A stretch of 64,000 nt of DNA from Gonapodya sp. JEL0774 (Eukaryota > Monoblepharomycota > Monoblepharidomycetes > Monoblepharidales > Gonapodyaceae), in assembly GCA_027604505.1 (NCBI GenBank), contig JADIIX010000005.1:62001-126000 (forward strand). The letters are read 5' to 3'. This document shows positions 1 to 10,656 of this stretch, in pieces. Numbering within the stretch: the first letter of the stretch is position 1; the number at the start of each line of letters is the position of its first letter. Below the pieces are notes generated by a model. The model did no database searches and had not been told where the DNA came from. It saw only the letters and a list, made by a program, of their open reading frames with translations. Position numbers and translations under genes: made by a program.

Positions 1-1
1 A

Positions 2-329
2 CAGCAGCCACAATGCCAGCAACAAAACGGAACAGGAACCGGACCACAAAATCTGCCCATTCACAGAGCCAGCAGCCATAAATCCATCAACAAGAGCTGT
101 GGGGAATGCGGTACAACTTCCTCGCCAGAATGGCGTACCGGTCCCGGTGGTACAAAGTGGGCCTATCACTTGGATAAATTTTGCTGTCAGATCTCACTGA
201 CTTGTGACTTGTCGTGCCTTTCCCTTCCACAGGCTTTGCAACGCGTGCGGCCTCCGCTTCCGTCGGCGCAACCAGACCGTATCCCAAAAAAGCACTTCTG
301 AGAACCGTACTGTTGGAACTGCCGCATAA
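2..329 (+). CDS. GATA-type zinc-finger protein, 3' end (5' truncated by window)
   Basis: Two exons (2-156 and 233-329) joined across a 76-nt GT-AG intron give a C-terminal fragment of about 83 residues. It begins with a Gln/Ser-rich stretch and then a GATA finger. The finger shows C-G-E-C, then T-S-S-P-E-W-R-T-G-P-G-G, then L-C-N-A-C-G-L-R-F-R-R, so the four zinc cysteines (CX2C-X17-CX2C), the tryptophan and the basic tail are all present. The intron falls between the two cysteine pairs, and the donor at 157 is the one that restores the usual loop length. About 20 residues follow the finger before the TAA at 327. GATA factors bind (A/T)GATA(A/G) in promoters; fungal members regulate nitrogen, iron or light responses. 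Which subfamily this is cannot be told without the N-terminus. Confidence 0.85.
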
Positions 330-803
330 CTGTAACAGCAATGGTCTGGATTCCAAGGGAGGAAAGCATTCGCACAAGGGGTGATGGGGACAAGAACCAA
401 AAATACCACTCATGCTGTTACATTGAGCACAATTCAATCACAGCAGCCACTTTTTACCTACACAGTTCTTCTTTATACCGTTTTTGCCTCTTTGCAAATG
501 GGGATGACGTACCTGTACTGTAGAGCTTCCACTAACAAAGACTCAGTTGCATGTTTAAAACCTTCCCTGCTGTTGACACAATCTCAAATCAATCGCCAAT
601 CAACTAGAATGAGTTTTGCACATACATAAGAGACCAGTGCTATACATATATACACCTGAATGCCATTGAGTACAAAATTACGCGGTCGAAAAAGAGATAT
701 GATGAATGGTAACAACCAAAGAATTGGACGCACTAAACGCTTTGATCAAAGAGCAGGACATGTATCTGAGTCCTCTGACATGCAATGGCTCCCACTCATC
801 ATG
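330..803. other. Intergenic, two convergent 3' ends
   Basis: About 470 bp between the GATA gene stop and the stop of the SWIRM-JAMM gene on the opposite strand. Only short AT-rich open frames are present and none resembles a protein. It probably holds both 3' UTRs and polyadenylation signals. Confidence 0.5.
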
Positions 804-3800
804 TCATCGTAACTCTCCTGCACCTTCCTCCGCTTTCTCCACGTCCAATCCCTCTCCAAACCCTGTGAGCTTTGCTTCCACCCAGCCAACAACTTCTTCC
901 ACGAGTCCCTCCCTCAAACCAATCATATCCGCCCTGAGAGAGTCGAGGAGCTTACGGAGGCGGGTAGGGGAGTCAGGGTCAGAAGGCCGGAACGGGTGGG
1001 AAAGTGGAACGTGGCTTGAAACAGAAATTGAGGAGAGTGAACTCGAAATCGTTTGCAATGGCTACAATCGAAACTCACTGTGGGTCCTTCTTGGCCTCCT
1101 CCACCACGCCTTCTATTTGCCTCTTAACCTCTTCCCAAGTCGCATGTACAACCCGCGCACTCGCATCTCCGTTGTTCGCATCTCTAAACTGGGCATGTTC
1201 GGTCTCTTCAAAGCCCTCCCCGACAACTTCCCAACTCATCCCATAGGGTACTCGTCCGTTTCCTCCGGGTAACCACTGATCGAGTCCCACATGAAACACC
1301 CCCCACTTGCTTCCTGCACCGTGACCTCCGTAAGGACTCACAATCACACCAACAAATGGTTCAACATCTCTGCTGCCGGCTTTGACACCTCCTACTTCGG
1401 AGGAAGCCTCAATACAACTAGACCTCCGAAATAGTGCTTGGTACCCGCCCTGTGTAGCGACATCCCTGCCACTGGGCTTCGCCTCAAACGTGGGATGGGA
1501 ATGGTACCATCCCACAACAGCCAATCCCCGTTCAGAGAAAGACTTTCTTGCCGCAAGTTCCGAAAGCGGATCGATTTCGCAGTGGACCGGAGAGGAAGAG
1601 AGGGCTTGACACGGGCGAGCAAGGCGGAGGTGTATGGATGGAGGGCAGCTTGTGGGCAGAAAGTGACCAGCGATGAGACCGAGAGACTCGTGGTGAGAAA
1701 GATGAGCATGGAGATTCATTAAAAGCTTCAACAAAATTAATCGGAATGTTGAATAGTCGGCCAGAGAGAGATGATGGCTTTCCTGTAAGCCCACAAATGA
1801 ATCTCACCTTCACCCCCACATCCACTGTTAGCTTAAACGGTGCGTTCCTTCCGTAGCTTGAAACATCCATCAGCCCCAAATCCTCCTCTCCGTATCCTTT
1901 CCGACCCAAACTGCTCCAATCCACTTTCCATCGTTTCCTCTCCCCCACTTTCATGCCCTTCCTCTTTTTCCTCTTCCTCCTCTCAAATCTTTCCAGAGCC
2001 GCCTCGACCTCACCGGGAGCAAAATACCGTGCGTTTGCCAGCATGAGTTGACGCTGGTCTTCATCAGAGAGATGGCCCGACGAGTGAGAGGCGGCCGTGG
2101 AAGCGGAGTCCGAATCTGAAAGAGGTTCTTCGGAAGCATGTACATAAAATGTTGACGGAGCACGATTGCGCGCAGGGTATCGAGTCGCTCTGGTCCCGGT
2201 CTCTGATGCATCGAAAATTGCGTCGTCCCCATTTCCCTCTGACTCCCGTTTCATTCGCTTCCGCTTCCTCTCTTCCTTCCTCTCCTTTGTCACGCTTCCT
2301 TCTCCTATCTTCGATGCTCCTCTGTTGATTGCCCCACATCGTTCCAGAAATGTGTGTACGCGAGACAGAGCATGGACATCGCCTTCCTTCAAACCTCTCC
2401 TGCATCTCGTCTTGGTCAGGTACCATGGTCCCTTGCCAACTTTCATCCTGCCGCCTTTTCCTTCGAGTGCCCGCTTCGTATTTGCCTCCCATTCCGCGAC
2501 GTTTCCGGCCCACAGTGTCAGCATATGATTTCTTATGCGAACGTATCGCTCGGGAGTTTTGTGTGCTTGCTTCAGGGAACGAGGTGGCAGAAAGAATTCG
2601 GGGTTGTGTAGAGCTTCGAGTGGATGAATAAGGGTGGGATGGATGGGCTAGAGAAGAATGGGTTTGGAACAGGCTGGCAGCAAGGATAAGCGAGCAACTC
2701 ACCGTGTCCCATAAATCATCAGGCTCATCTTCCACATCTCCTACCCCTTTAGTGCTTGGGCCACCGTCCTGTTCTTCGGACTTGACCAAAACGGTATTCT
2801 CCACTCTCAGGGGCAAAGTATCCTCCGATCGGGCGCTGCCCGAAACAATATCTGTGCGGTGAAGAGACGGTTCAATACCACCATTCTGGTTGAGGATTGT
2901 ACTTTCAATGTCATTTGCGGGCGCGAGTTCAGCTGAAGTGGGTGGTGGCTCAGCCAAGTTGATCGCCCTCTTTGGGGTGCTTGGTACAGGAAGTGGCCGG
3001 GGACCGATGGCATCAACGTCCATCGCATCAGGAATTAAGCCAGTGAAATCATTCGGAGATTGAGAATTGGCTCTTGGGGGTGGTGGATCCGCCAAGGTTT
3101 TAGCGCATGTCGGAGACACTATCTCAAGACTGCGAGGTGGGTTTGGTTCGGATGCGACCTGGAGCCCGTGCGCGGCAGCACCCACAAGGCTCATAGCAGC
3201 GTCAATACGCGATTGGGCAGTTCGCGAGGAAGGAATAGACACGGCTGCGCTGACGATGGGATCTGCGGGAAGAACTGCGACTTCGGGTTCCGTCCTGGCA
3301 TTATCAGCCGAATCTCCCATCGCCATTGAAGTTGAAACTGTCACAATGTTCACCAAATGTAGCGTGGTAGCGTTTGTTGGCATGGTCCGGGTATGGTGCG
3401 AGACTTCGTCATCCAGGTCCACGTCGAGGTCCTCAAGAGTGTCTTCCGTTTCAGCGTGCACAAGACGAACGGTTTCTTTCGAGACAATCATGGGGCGTGT
3501 TGATGGTTTGATGGCTCCAACAGCGGATGCCGAAGAGGAGGATCGTTTAGACGGTGCGGGTGCAGTGGTTCGTGGTCGTTTCGCCGTGTGTGATGTAGCG
3601 GCGGTGGTGGGGGCTGACGGTGATGTAGAAGCAAGCAGAGTAGATATGTCGGCTTTGGCTTTTGCTTTCGGTTGGCGCGGTTTTGGGCGGGGCTTTCGTG
3701 AACCAATGTTCTGATGACCACGTGCTAACATTTGGGACGATGACCCCACGTCAGAAACAGTATCGTCCAAGAGGCCCCATTCTGCCAGTTGTGCTCTTTG

Positions 3801-4304
3801 TGCTGCCTCCAGGTCAGCATCCCTGTTGGGGTTCACGGCGTGGCCAGCTGAATTAGAAAGGGTACTTCCCATATTGTCACGCAATCCAAGTCCTTTTGCG
3901 CCATTCGGATCGCGAAACACTGGCACACGCGTTCCAGTGGGCCTTCTTTCACCCGCAACATCCTCTTCGAGAATAGACTGAATCAACGCGAGTGTAGTGG
4001 GGTCTGTGTGTGGATCCAGCAAATCAGTCGACTGGAGCAGGTTCTCCACCAAAGGAGGAGGCGGTGATAGAGCGACTGGTACGATCGATGAAGAAACTGG
4101 GGGTGCTGAGCGAATTGGAGCCAATCGTGCCGGGAAATGGGCCGTAGCAGAGACCACCGGTTCTTCACCGTCGAGCTCATCAATGTCGACCTCCTCGTCC
4201 GCCATCTCTAGCAAGAGCTCTCCCAATTTAGTGCAGAGTCGCCCACGGTCTACCGAGGGTGGAGGGTAGTTCAGAGGTGGTGCTGGATTCGCATCCGACT
4301 CCAC
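804..4304 (-). CDS. SWIRM-JAMM histone deubiquitinase-like protein (MYSM1/2A-DUB type)
   Basis: Four exons (4304-2703, 2647-1808, 1782-1079, 1014-804) give about 1118 residues. The first 530 residues are low complexity (Pro/Ser/Thr rich with a basic patch), and I see no SANT domain there. Exon 2 opens with a SWIRM domain: H-N-P-E-F-F-L-P-P, then [10 protein letters not shown], then the [11 protein letters not shown] end. A Lys/Arg-rich linker follows. Exon 3 carries an MPN+/JAMM metalloprotease: Glu in H-E-S-L-G-L-I-A-G, the zinc motif H-S-H-P-T-F, and S-G-R-D, so all catalytic ligands are kept. Human MYSM1 has the same SWIRM-JAMM order and removes ubiquitin from histone H2A in the nucleus. 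Substrate here is inferred. The intron between exons 2 and 3 would be only 25 nt with the best donor; an in-frame 43-nt version (donor at 1825) is possible. Confidence 0.85.
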
Positions 4305-4860
4305 ACAGCCGAGATGATTTGGAACACGTAACGAACTTTACATAAAACAATCAACCTTCCTTTATATAAAAAAAGTCAGATTTTCCTCGCAAACTTTTGC
4401 TTTCATGCTCTCCCCCTCAGAAGGACACGCGTTTCACATGGATCTCAAAACTTGACACAAAACCTGATTTCTCAGTACAGAACTCGCTGTGTTGGATTAT
4501 TTTGTTGTGTTGAGTTTTCCCGTTCGAAGCAGCATTCAGGGATGTCGGGTGGGGGCGGGGTAGTAAACAACAATCCCGAAACTCTGGACACCCCCACACT
4601 TCGGCGGGTGGGCTTTGCCATCAGAAGACCATCGAAAACTATGGCGCATGAATGCACAAAAGTTCAATCACGTGTTCGTGCAGCAGTGGCTACTGAGAAT
4701 GGATATGTGCTCCTGTGATATTATGGAAAGACGGTCACAGTTCGGCTCAACCTTCAAGTGGGAACCGTTCTTTGGAAATCACACCAATACAAAGCGCTAA
4801 AAGCGTCAAAAGTTGCAACTCTTGTTCCCATCCCCACTCCTCCCTATCAATCGCCCGGTC
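4305..4860. promoter_or_regulatory. Divergent intergenic region between the SWIRM-JAMM and TLC-like genes
   Basis: About 555 bp separate two start codons pointing away from each other, so both promoters should lie here. Short frames cross it but none is convincing. An in-frame upstream ATG at 4813 offers a 16-residue N-terminal extension for the plus-strand gene. No individual site can be assigned by eye. Confidence 0.4.
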
Positions 4861-6214
4861 ATGGACACTTTGGCAGCCGATGCAGCCTCGGGAACCCAAG
4901 TTCCGTCACTATCGGCGCTTGAGGACCTGAAATCAACGTCGCCAACCTGGTTTGCCTCCAACTACATCGTGTTCCTTTTTATCATCTACATAACGATGAG
5001 ACTCTGTGGATTCGGGCTGAAGCGTCTCGATCCGGTTCGCTGGAAGACATTTACAGAGGAGCAGAGGGTTAACGTCATCTCGTACGCAGTGCAGGTAAAA
5101 ACCGGAGCAAACCCGCCCATCACATAAGAGATAAAGTTGTCTCACGTGTGCTTGGCTTCTCAGATAATCATGACTTCACTTGCACTCGGGCTCCAGTTCG
5201 CAGGAATTCGCGCACTCAGTCCGTCGTACCAAGTGTCTCTTCTGGAGATGCAGCTTGGCCGAGCTGCGGGCAGCGTTGTATGTCTCCTCTATGCCGCAGA
5301 ACTGCTATTCAGAAGAAAGTTGAGGTTGACTTTGGTACGTTACCTGGACGTGTCACGGAACCTGTCACCTTACTAAGCGCTGCCAACTCTTCTAATCATG
5401 GCGTTCGATGTGATTGGTCATACTCTAGGTCACTCACCACATTTCGACAATTGGAATTTGTATCTTCTTCATGGCGATGTTTGAACGCACTTTCGACCCC
5501 ACCCTCGTCAGAATGGCGCTTGCATTCCTTTACCAAGCAACTTTGGAGCAACTAACGTTTGCGGGACTGCTACTATGTGAGTGGTGATAGTGATGACTGG
5601 AGAAGCACGGTAGTTGGTGTGGTGCGGACAGATCGAAGAGTTATCAAGCTGATCGGACATTAACTATGCCAGATCGCTTCTCCCCTAAAACCTGGGTAAC
5701 TTATTACACTCTACTTGTCGGCGCAGTTCTTCCCTTGGCGCTCAAGCTCTTATCTCTTGGTTATGTTATGGTCATGTGGGGGAAGTACATTATTCCCCAG
5801 GGCACTTCGAATAAACTGTACCTGGCCTTCGGTGAGTTTGCCCTACTTGTAACAGCTTTGAATTTGTTCCGCCAAGGACATGGCACAAAAATTAACGATA
5901 ATCCATGTTTTCATCATCACGTAGACATTGTTCTCCCTGTCGTTGCATCAATACTTTTGTTTACTCAAGTCTGGAGTGCAAATGTGGTGTGGAAGCTTGC
6001 TCTTAGGAGTCGACCAGATGGCGCATCGTCTCTGCGCAAGGTGGAAGCCGGGTCTTTTGAAAAGCCGTTGGCACCGTCGAGAAACGGAGAGGACAATCTC
6101 CTCATACCTGACACGCAAAAACCGAACAGTTTTGATTCCCGGTATCCTGAATCGGTAGCCGATCGGGATGATATTGGGGATATTATGCCACAGGACTTCA
6201 TGAAGCAATTTTAA
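4861..6214 (+). CDS. Polytopic membrane protein, possibly TLC-domain family
   Basis: Five exons (4861-5094, 5164-5334, 5429-5576, 5673-5831, 5925-6214) join in phase to give about 333 residues. There are six to seven hydrophobic spans: near residues 35-55, 80-100, 115-130, 145-160, 180-190, 205-230 and 260-280. A hydrophilic C-terminal tail of about 70 residues follows. The third exon opens with V-T-H-H-I-S-T-I-G inside a predicted span; a buried His-His followed by Thr/Ser is characteristic of TLC (TRAM-LAG1-CLN8) proteins, which act in lipid metabolism or ER translocation. That single motif is weak evidence, so the family is tentative. The last intron (5832-5924) is a multiple of three without a stop, so a retained-intron form would stay in frame. 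Confidence 0.6.
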
Positions 6215-6411
6215 CGTGTCCCCACTTCGTACCGTTCTTCACGCTCTCACTGTTCCAACGATTTCTCATTCTATGACTACTATAACTAGCACTTAGACTA
6301 AACAATTAGAATTGCGATAATTTTGGGGTTATCTAATATGACGAACAGTGTATATATGGTGTACATGCGAGAGGAGTTTGCATGAAACTCGCTCTCCATC
6401 TTCAGGGCCAA

Positions 6412-6490
6412 TTTCATCATATTCAAGCAACATCAAATCTTTACTTTTGAAGTGGCCGATTTGCGTCGAAACCACAACGTGTTCTGTCGG
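6412..6490 (-). repeat. Dispersed repeat, copy 1 (conserved peptide on minus strand)
   Basis: This 79-bp stretch is about 90% identical to 10316-10394, in the same orientation. Read on the minus strand it encodes S-T-Q-I-G-H-F-K-S-K-D-L-M-L-L-E-Y-D-E, and the second copy encodes exactly the same residues. In that core all differences are synonymous (ggc/ggt, cac/cat, agt/agc), which points to coding constraint on the minus strand. Here it lies within a 127-residue minus-strand open frame (6712-6329) antisense to the start of the following gene. Confidence 0.75.
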
Positions 6491-6536
6491 GGAGCCGAGT
6501 TCGTGCACAAGCCAGGCCCCTCGAAAGATTTCCACC

Positions 6537-7478
6537 ATGGTCCTTCGTCTACCCGCCATCCAGATATTCCGCGCGGCAACCTGCTCTGCAGCCCCTTTGC
6601 CCAGGCGCGTCTTCCATTGGACGCCGACCCTACTCCAGCCCTTCCATAACACAGACTCACAACCATTTGGCGAATCGCTCGTTCCTCCCGAGGTGGAGGA
6701 GACTGTGGCCAAGGAGTTGGAGCAGGGTTCGCTCGCCTATTCCGTGTTCAAATTGCGGACGGCACTCGCGGAGTCACATCAGATGCTCAAATCGAAAGAC
6801 GAGGTCCTCAAGTCCAAAGATGAGATCGTCAAGTCGAAAGATGAGACTCTCAAGTCGATCCTCAAGTCGAACGACTACATTATTGAGGCCAAAAATGAGG
6901 TCCTCGAGGCCAAAAACAAAATCATCGAGGGAATGGATAGGGAATTGGTGAGTACGGCACTGGAGGAATTTTTGATAGATTTCATTTCGAGACCTTCCAA
7001 TTTACTGTTCCAGAAGCGGACAAACACGGACCTTTTGCGCGCGAGACACTCAGTGGATCTCAGGGGTGTTATGGGTGCGTAGTTTGGCTCTTTCAGTGGA
7101 AGTTTTTTTTCACATCGTCATTCCATTCCAGAGCGGTTCGAAGAGAAAGTTTTGGAGACCTATCGCGGCACGAGGACGACCAAGTGGACAGCGTACATCG
7201 CCGCAAACGAGTCCTCAAAACTGCGAGGGGAGCTCAACTTGCCTCCAAAGAAAGTTTTGGAGCTCAGCAAAGACCTGTACTCCCTTTTGTCCAGCGACAT
7301 CCACAACTCGCTGTCGACCAGCCCAAAATATGTGGTCTGGAATGTCTCTCGCTTCGATCTCAGCACCAACCGGTTGATTCTCTATATGTTGAGGGAAACC
7401 AACGTTTTTTTCAAGGCGGAGAATGCGGAAGGAAGTATGGACGAGCTTGGTCTGAAACCCACCGAGTGCTACCCGTGA
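6537..7478 (+). CDS. Coiled-coil protein with a probable mitochondrial presequence; unknown family
   Basis: Three exons (6537-6947, 7014-7074, 7132-7478) join in phase into about 272 residues. The N-terminus (M-V-L-R-L-P-A-I-Q-I-F-R, then more Arg, Ser and Ala and no acid for about 40 residues) looks like a mitochondrial import signal. Residues 80-135 are built from degenerate heptads, repeating K-S-K-D-E and then A-K-N-E/K, which should form a coiled coil. The C-terminal 120 residues are soluble and mixed alpha/beta in character, with no motif I recognise. The first intron is a multiple of three without a stop, so a retained form would add 22 residues. ATG 6537 was chosen because the presequence starts there; the frame is open further upstream to 6348. 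The dispersed repeat lies just upstream on the opposite strand. Confidence 0.6.
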
Positions 7479-10088
7479 GGGAAGTGAGCGACTGATTGTT
7501 CTACATCTTGTAAATACAAACAAGCATTTGAATACGCTTCCAGTCTGCCCACCGCCACCCCCCTCGACGTCTTTTGCTACGCACCCGCACCCCCATGTCT
7601 CTTGCTCCGCCGCGCCATTCATGGCCGACAGCGTCGGCCCCATGGTGAGCCCCTATCGCAAACGCGGGCATCGCCAGCGTGGCCACTTCATCCTCTCGCG
7701 CTGGTGGCCCAGGAATGGCAGCACCCGGTGCCGCCGCAAGGCCGGCCAGCGCGACGCGGGCGGAGGTGACCGGCGCGACCTGACACGATGAGGCTGAAGG
7801 TAGTCAGGGAAGCCGATTTGAGACCGGGTGGCGTGGAAGCGGACAGCGGCCAGCGGGTCCCCGAGCGCGGAAAAGGCTTCTCGTGACAAGCCGGTTGGTG
7901 TTGGAACACATCAAGACTCATTGAGAGCGGCGGGGCTTGTGGTGTGAGAATTCCAACTTTTGGATTCACTGCGAGAGCCAAGGGCCGAAACACAAGCGCT
8001 TATCAGACTCAGGAGCTCCGTCGCTTCTCGTCAATCTGCACCATTGCAACCTTTATGGGATCCCAAATCGATTCCATCTGTGAGGGTCGACACAGCCAAA
8101 GCAAGATCGCCACGACGCCAGCTCACATTCGCCAGCACAGCAGCACTCTCTGCAGCACCGTGCATTACAACATTGATGCGGTTGAATCCGATTCGATTTT
8201 GCCTCGTACTGAGGGACTGACCCATGGTGAGTGGCGAAAAGTCATGGGGCTAATTTGACAAGCGAATCACGGTGAGGCTTACAGGGGCTTTCACAGGGAG
8301 ATCCACAGCATCCAGGTCAGTGGTGAAGACAGTCATCGGTGGTGGTCAGAGTGCGAATCACGGAAGAAGGTGAGGCGAGACTGTCAGCAAAAGCCAACAA
8401 CGGCCTGTGCTTTCACTCGAGAGCAAGGGGAGCAATGCAATCTGAGCTCGATTTTGACGCAAGGGCTGCGTATGCTCGACGGTGAAAGACGAATGAGTCC
8501 ATTCAAAAGGTGAGTCAGCCTCCTTCGTTCGGTCTGCGGCGCTGCCAGCACACGGGCATTGGAGTGCAAGTGTTGGCAGTGTGTCGGCGTTTTTCCTCCA
8601 GCCAGGCGCATCTTCGTTCGTGTGTGGCAAGTGAAACGAGCTCCCAGCGTGCAAGCCCATAGGCCGGTGGAGATTTGGGAGTGGTCGACCGACCGCCCCC
8701 GGGCTACGATCTGGCGCCTCCCTGTCGTTGAAGTGTTCATACCGGGTGGGCGATCAGGGAAGGTGGTTTGAGGATCCGCATGGGTGACGGAGGCCATGTG
8801 GAAGTTTTTTGGCAGCATGGCTATTTTGCAAAAACACAAGTGTTTCCGCGAATGTAGTTCCCAATACATCCGTGAATATTCTTTCATGTGCGCTGCTTGT
8901 CGAAATGATTTGACTTTCTGAGGACTGTGGCGCTCGAAGCGTGAGAAAGTCGATGCCCTTGTGGACTGCGCGTTTTTCGCATTTTTCGCAGTCTCTGGAT
9001 GCAGCAGCATACAAACCAATGCAGAGTGGCATGGTTTAGCACTCCCTGTGAGCTTCAACGTCGCTGCGCAAATCTGAAAGAATTATGCACGGGCAATCTG
9101 TCCATTTCGTCTATCCCACCCATTAAACTGCACCTGGACGTGTTGGCTTTAAAAAGCAGGAGCCGCTTTCTCTGAGCGACTACTGCAGCGTCAGGCGTTG
9201 TGCGCCTGGGGTTTCGTTGGTCCGATGCCACGCGCCCGGCAAAGGATTCCGACGAGTGTTTGCTTGGAAATTCAGAAACGGAAGACGGGGGACATCAATT
9301 GGGATTTGGGAAAGGGACTGGATACTTTATATCAGCGGATCGGGACTGCCGCATAACCATGATCGAAATTACTGCCTTTGAGGAATTCCGAATTGCAAGC
9401 CAAACACGCGTAACGAAATGTTTGATCTGGAAGCCACTTTATTGTTGGTGGTTACTCATATCATGGCCAGGGCAGGAACGCCTGGTGTTGCTGCAAGGAA
9501 ATGTGCCGGCGACGCAAACTGCGCCTTGGGCAGCTGGGGGCAAGGGCGCCTCGATGGCACCAGGGAAGCCGGTCATCCATGCCTGCAGCTTGCCGCACCC
9601 CTTCTTCTTGTGCCGGCGGAATTGCGTCTCCTAAAATAGCCCCCCGCACCCTCGACAACTGAGAGTAGTCAGTCACTGGCTCGGCTTACCCCCCGCACCC
9701 CACCGACTCACAACTTGTTGCACTTTGGTCCTGTGTCCCTCATGGACATCTGGGTCATCGCCGGGACAAACCGCGTCGCCTCCCCATCCCCTTTGCTGCA
9801 GCACGTCCCTCCGCCCACGCCTGGGCTTGTGGACAGCTGCCGTTCCTGCAGAACTGCACTGGCGACTACCCGCAGCCGCTGAACCACCAAAATCTGTCAG
9901 GGCTGCTGACCTTGGCATTCGGGGTTTGCAGCTGGGAGGGTGGCACAGGTTGGCGAGAACATTTCTTACCTATTCATTGACGGGCTCAAAATTATTGAAA
10001 CAAAGCACATTTGGAGTTCAATTTACCATCGAGATTTAGTTTAACAAGAAACATTGACGAATAAATGTAATGTGCGGCTGGCGGCTAC

Positions 10089-10223
10089 TCCGTCACCGGC
10101 TCTCACCCTGACTCCCGGTACCGTGACTCTCCCACCGTGACTCTCACCATGACTCCCACCGCGACTCTCATCTTGGGTCCCGTTGTGACTCCTGCTGTGA
10201 CTCTCACCATGACTCTCTCGCCA
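10089..10223. repeat. 12-bp minisatellite
   Basis: Seven consecutive 12-nt units run from 10137 to 10220 with the consensus GTGACTCTCACC. Less regular units continue upstream to about 10089. Units differ at two to five positions, so the array is old rather than recently expanded. Because 12 is a multiple of three, one minus-strand frame stays open and reads as tetrapeptides such as G-E-S-H. It sits about 100 bp from the second copy of the dispersed repeat. Confidence 0.75.
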
Positions 10224-10315
10224 TGCTCCCTCACTGCATTGAAGGCAAAGTGCAATTGAAGCCCGCTGCAGCTCATCCGAGAACGGTGTAGGCAGGGGAG
10301 GATGGACAAGGGTTG

Positions 10316-10394
10316 TTTCATCATATTCAAGCAACATCAAATCTTTGCTTTTGAAATGACCGATTTGCGTCGAACGCACACTGTGTTCTTTCGG
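10316..10394 (-). repeat. Dispersed repeat, copy 2 (conserved peptide on minus strand)
   Basis: This is the second copy of the 79-bp element at 6412-6490, about 90% identical. The minus-strand frame keeps S-P-x-E-H and then the 19-residue core through Y-D-E unchanged. It lies in an open frame (10454-10041) that continues into the minisatellite. Sequence on either side has no similarity to copy 1 that I can see. Confidence 0.75.
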
Positions 10395-10656
10395 AGATTC
10401 CTCCCACAGCAGAGCATTTCCGACGCCCCAGGAGCCTTCTCCGCGAACCACCACTCCCTCCCGCCCCCATTTTCCGTGCCGCTGCCTGGCGTCCGATTCT
10501 GGGGGCCGGTTTGAAATTGATTCCTACTTGATTTACTGGGCCTAAAACTGTGAGGTTTGACTGGCGGGGTTCCATCATCGCTTCTGAACCTTTCCACTAA
10601 ACCCTAACCCTCTCCATATCTGAACCGTCTCACTCTCTGGACCCTAGCCAATATCA

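Noticed and set aside
3067-3714. 215-codon plus-strand open frame
   Set aside because: It lies wholly antisense to the first exon of the SWIRM-JAMM gene, has composition mirroring that Pro/Ser-rich exon, and shows no motif.
5673-6214. A separate 182-residue protein starting at 5666
   Set aside because: This frame begins at an ATG that overlaps a splice acceptor. It is exons 4-5 of the TLC-like gene with an intron that happens to be in frame.
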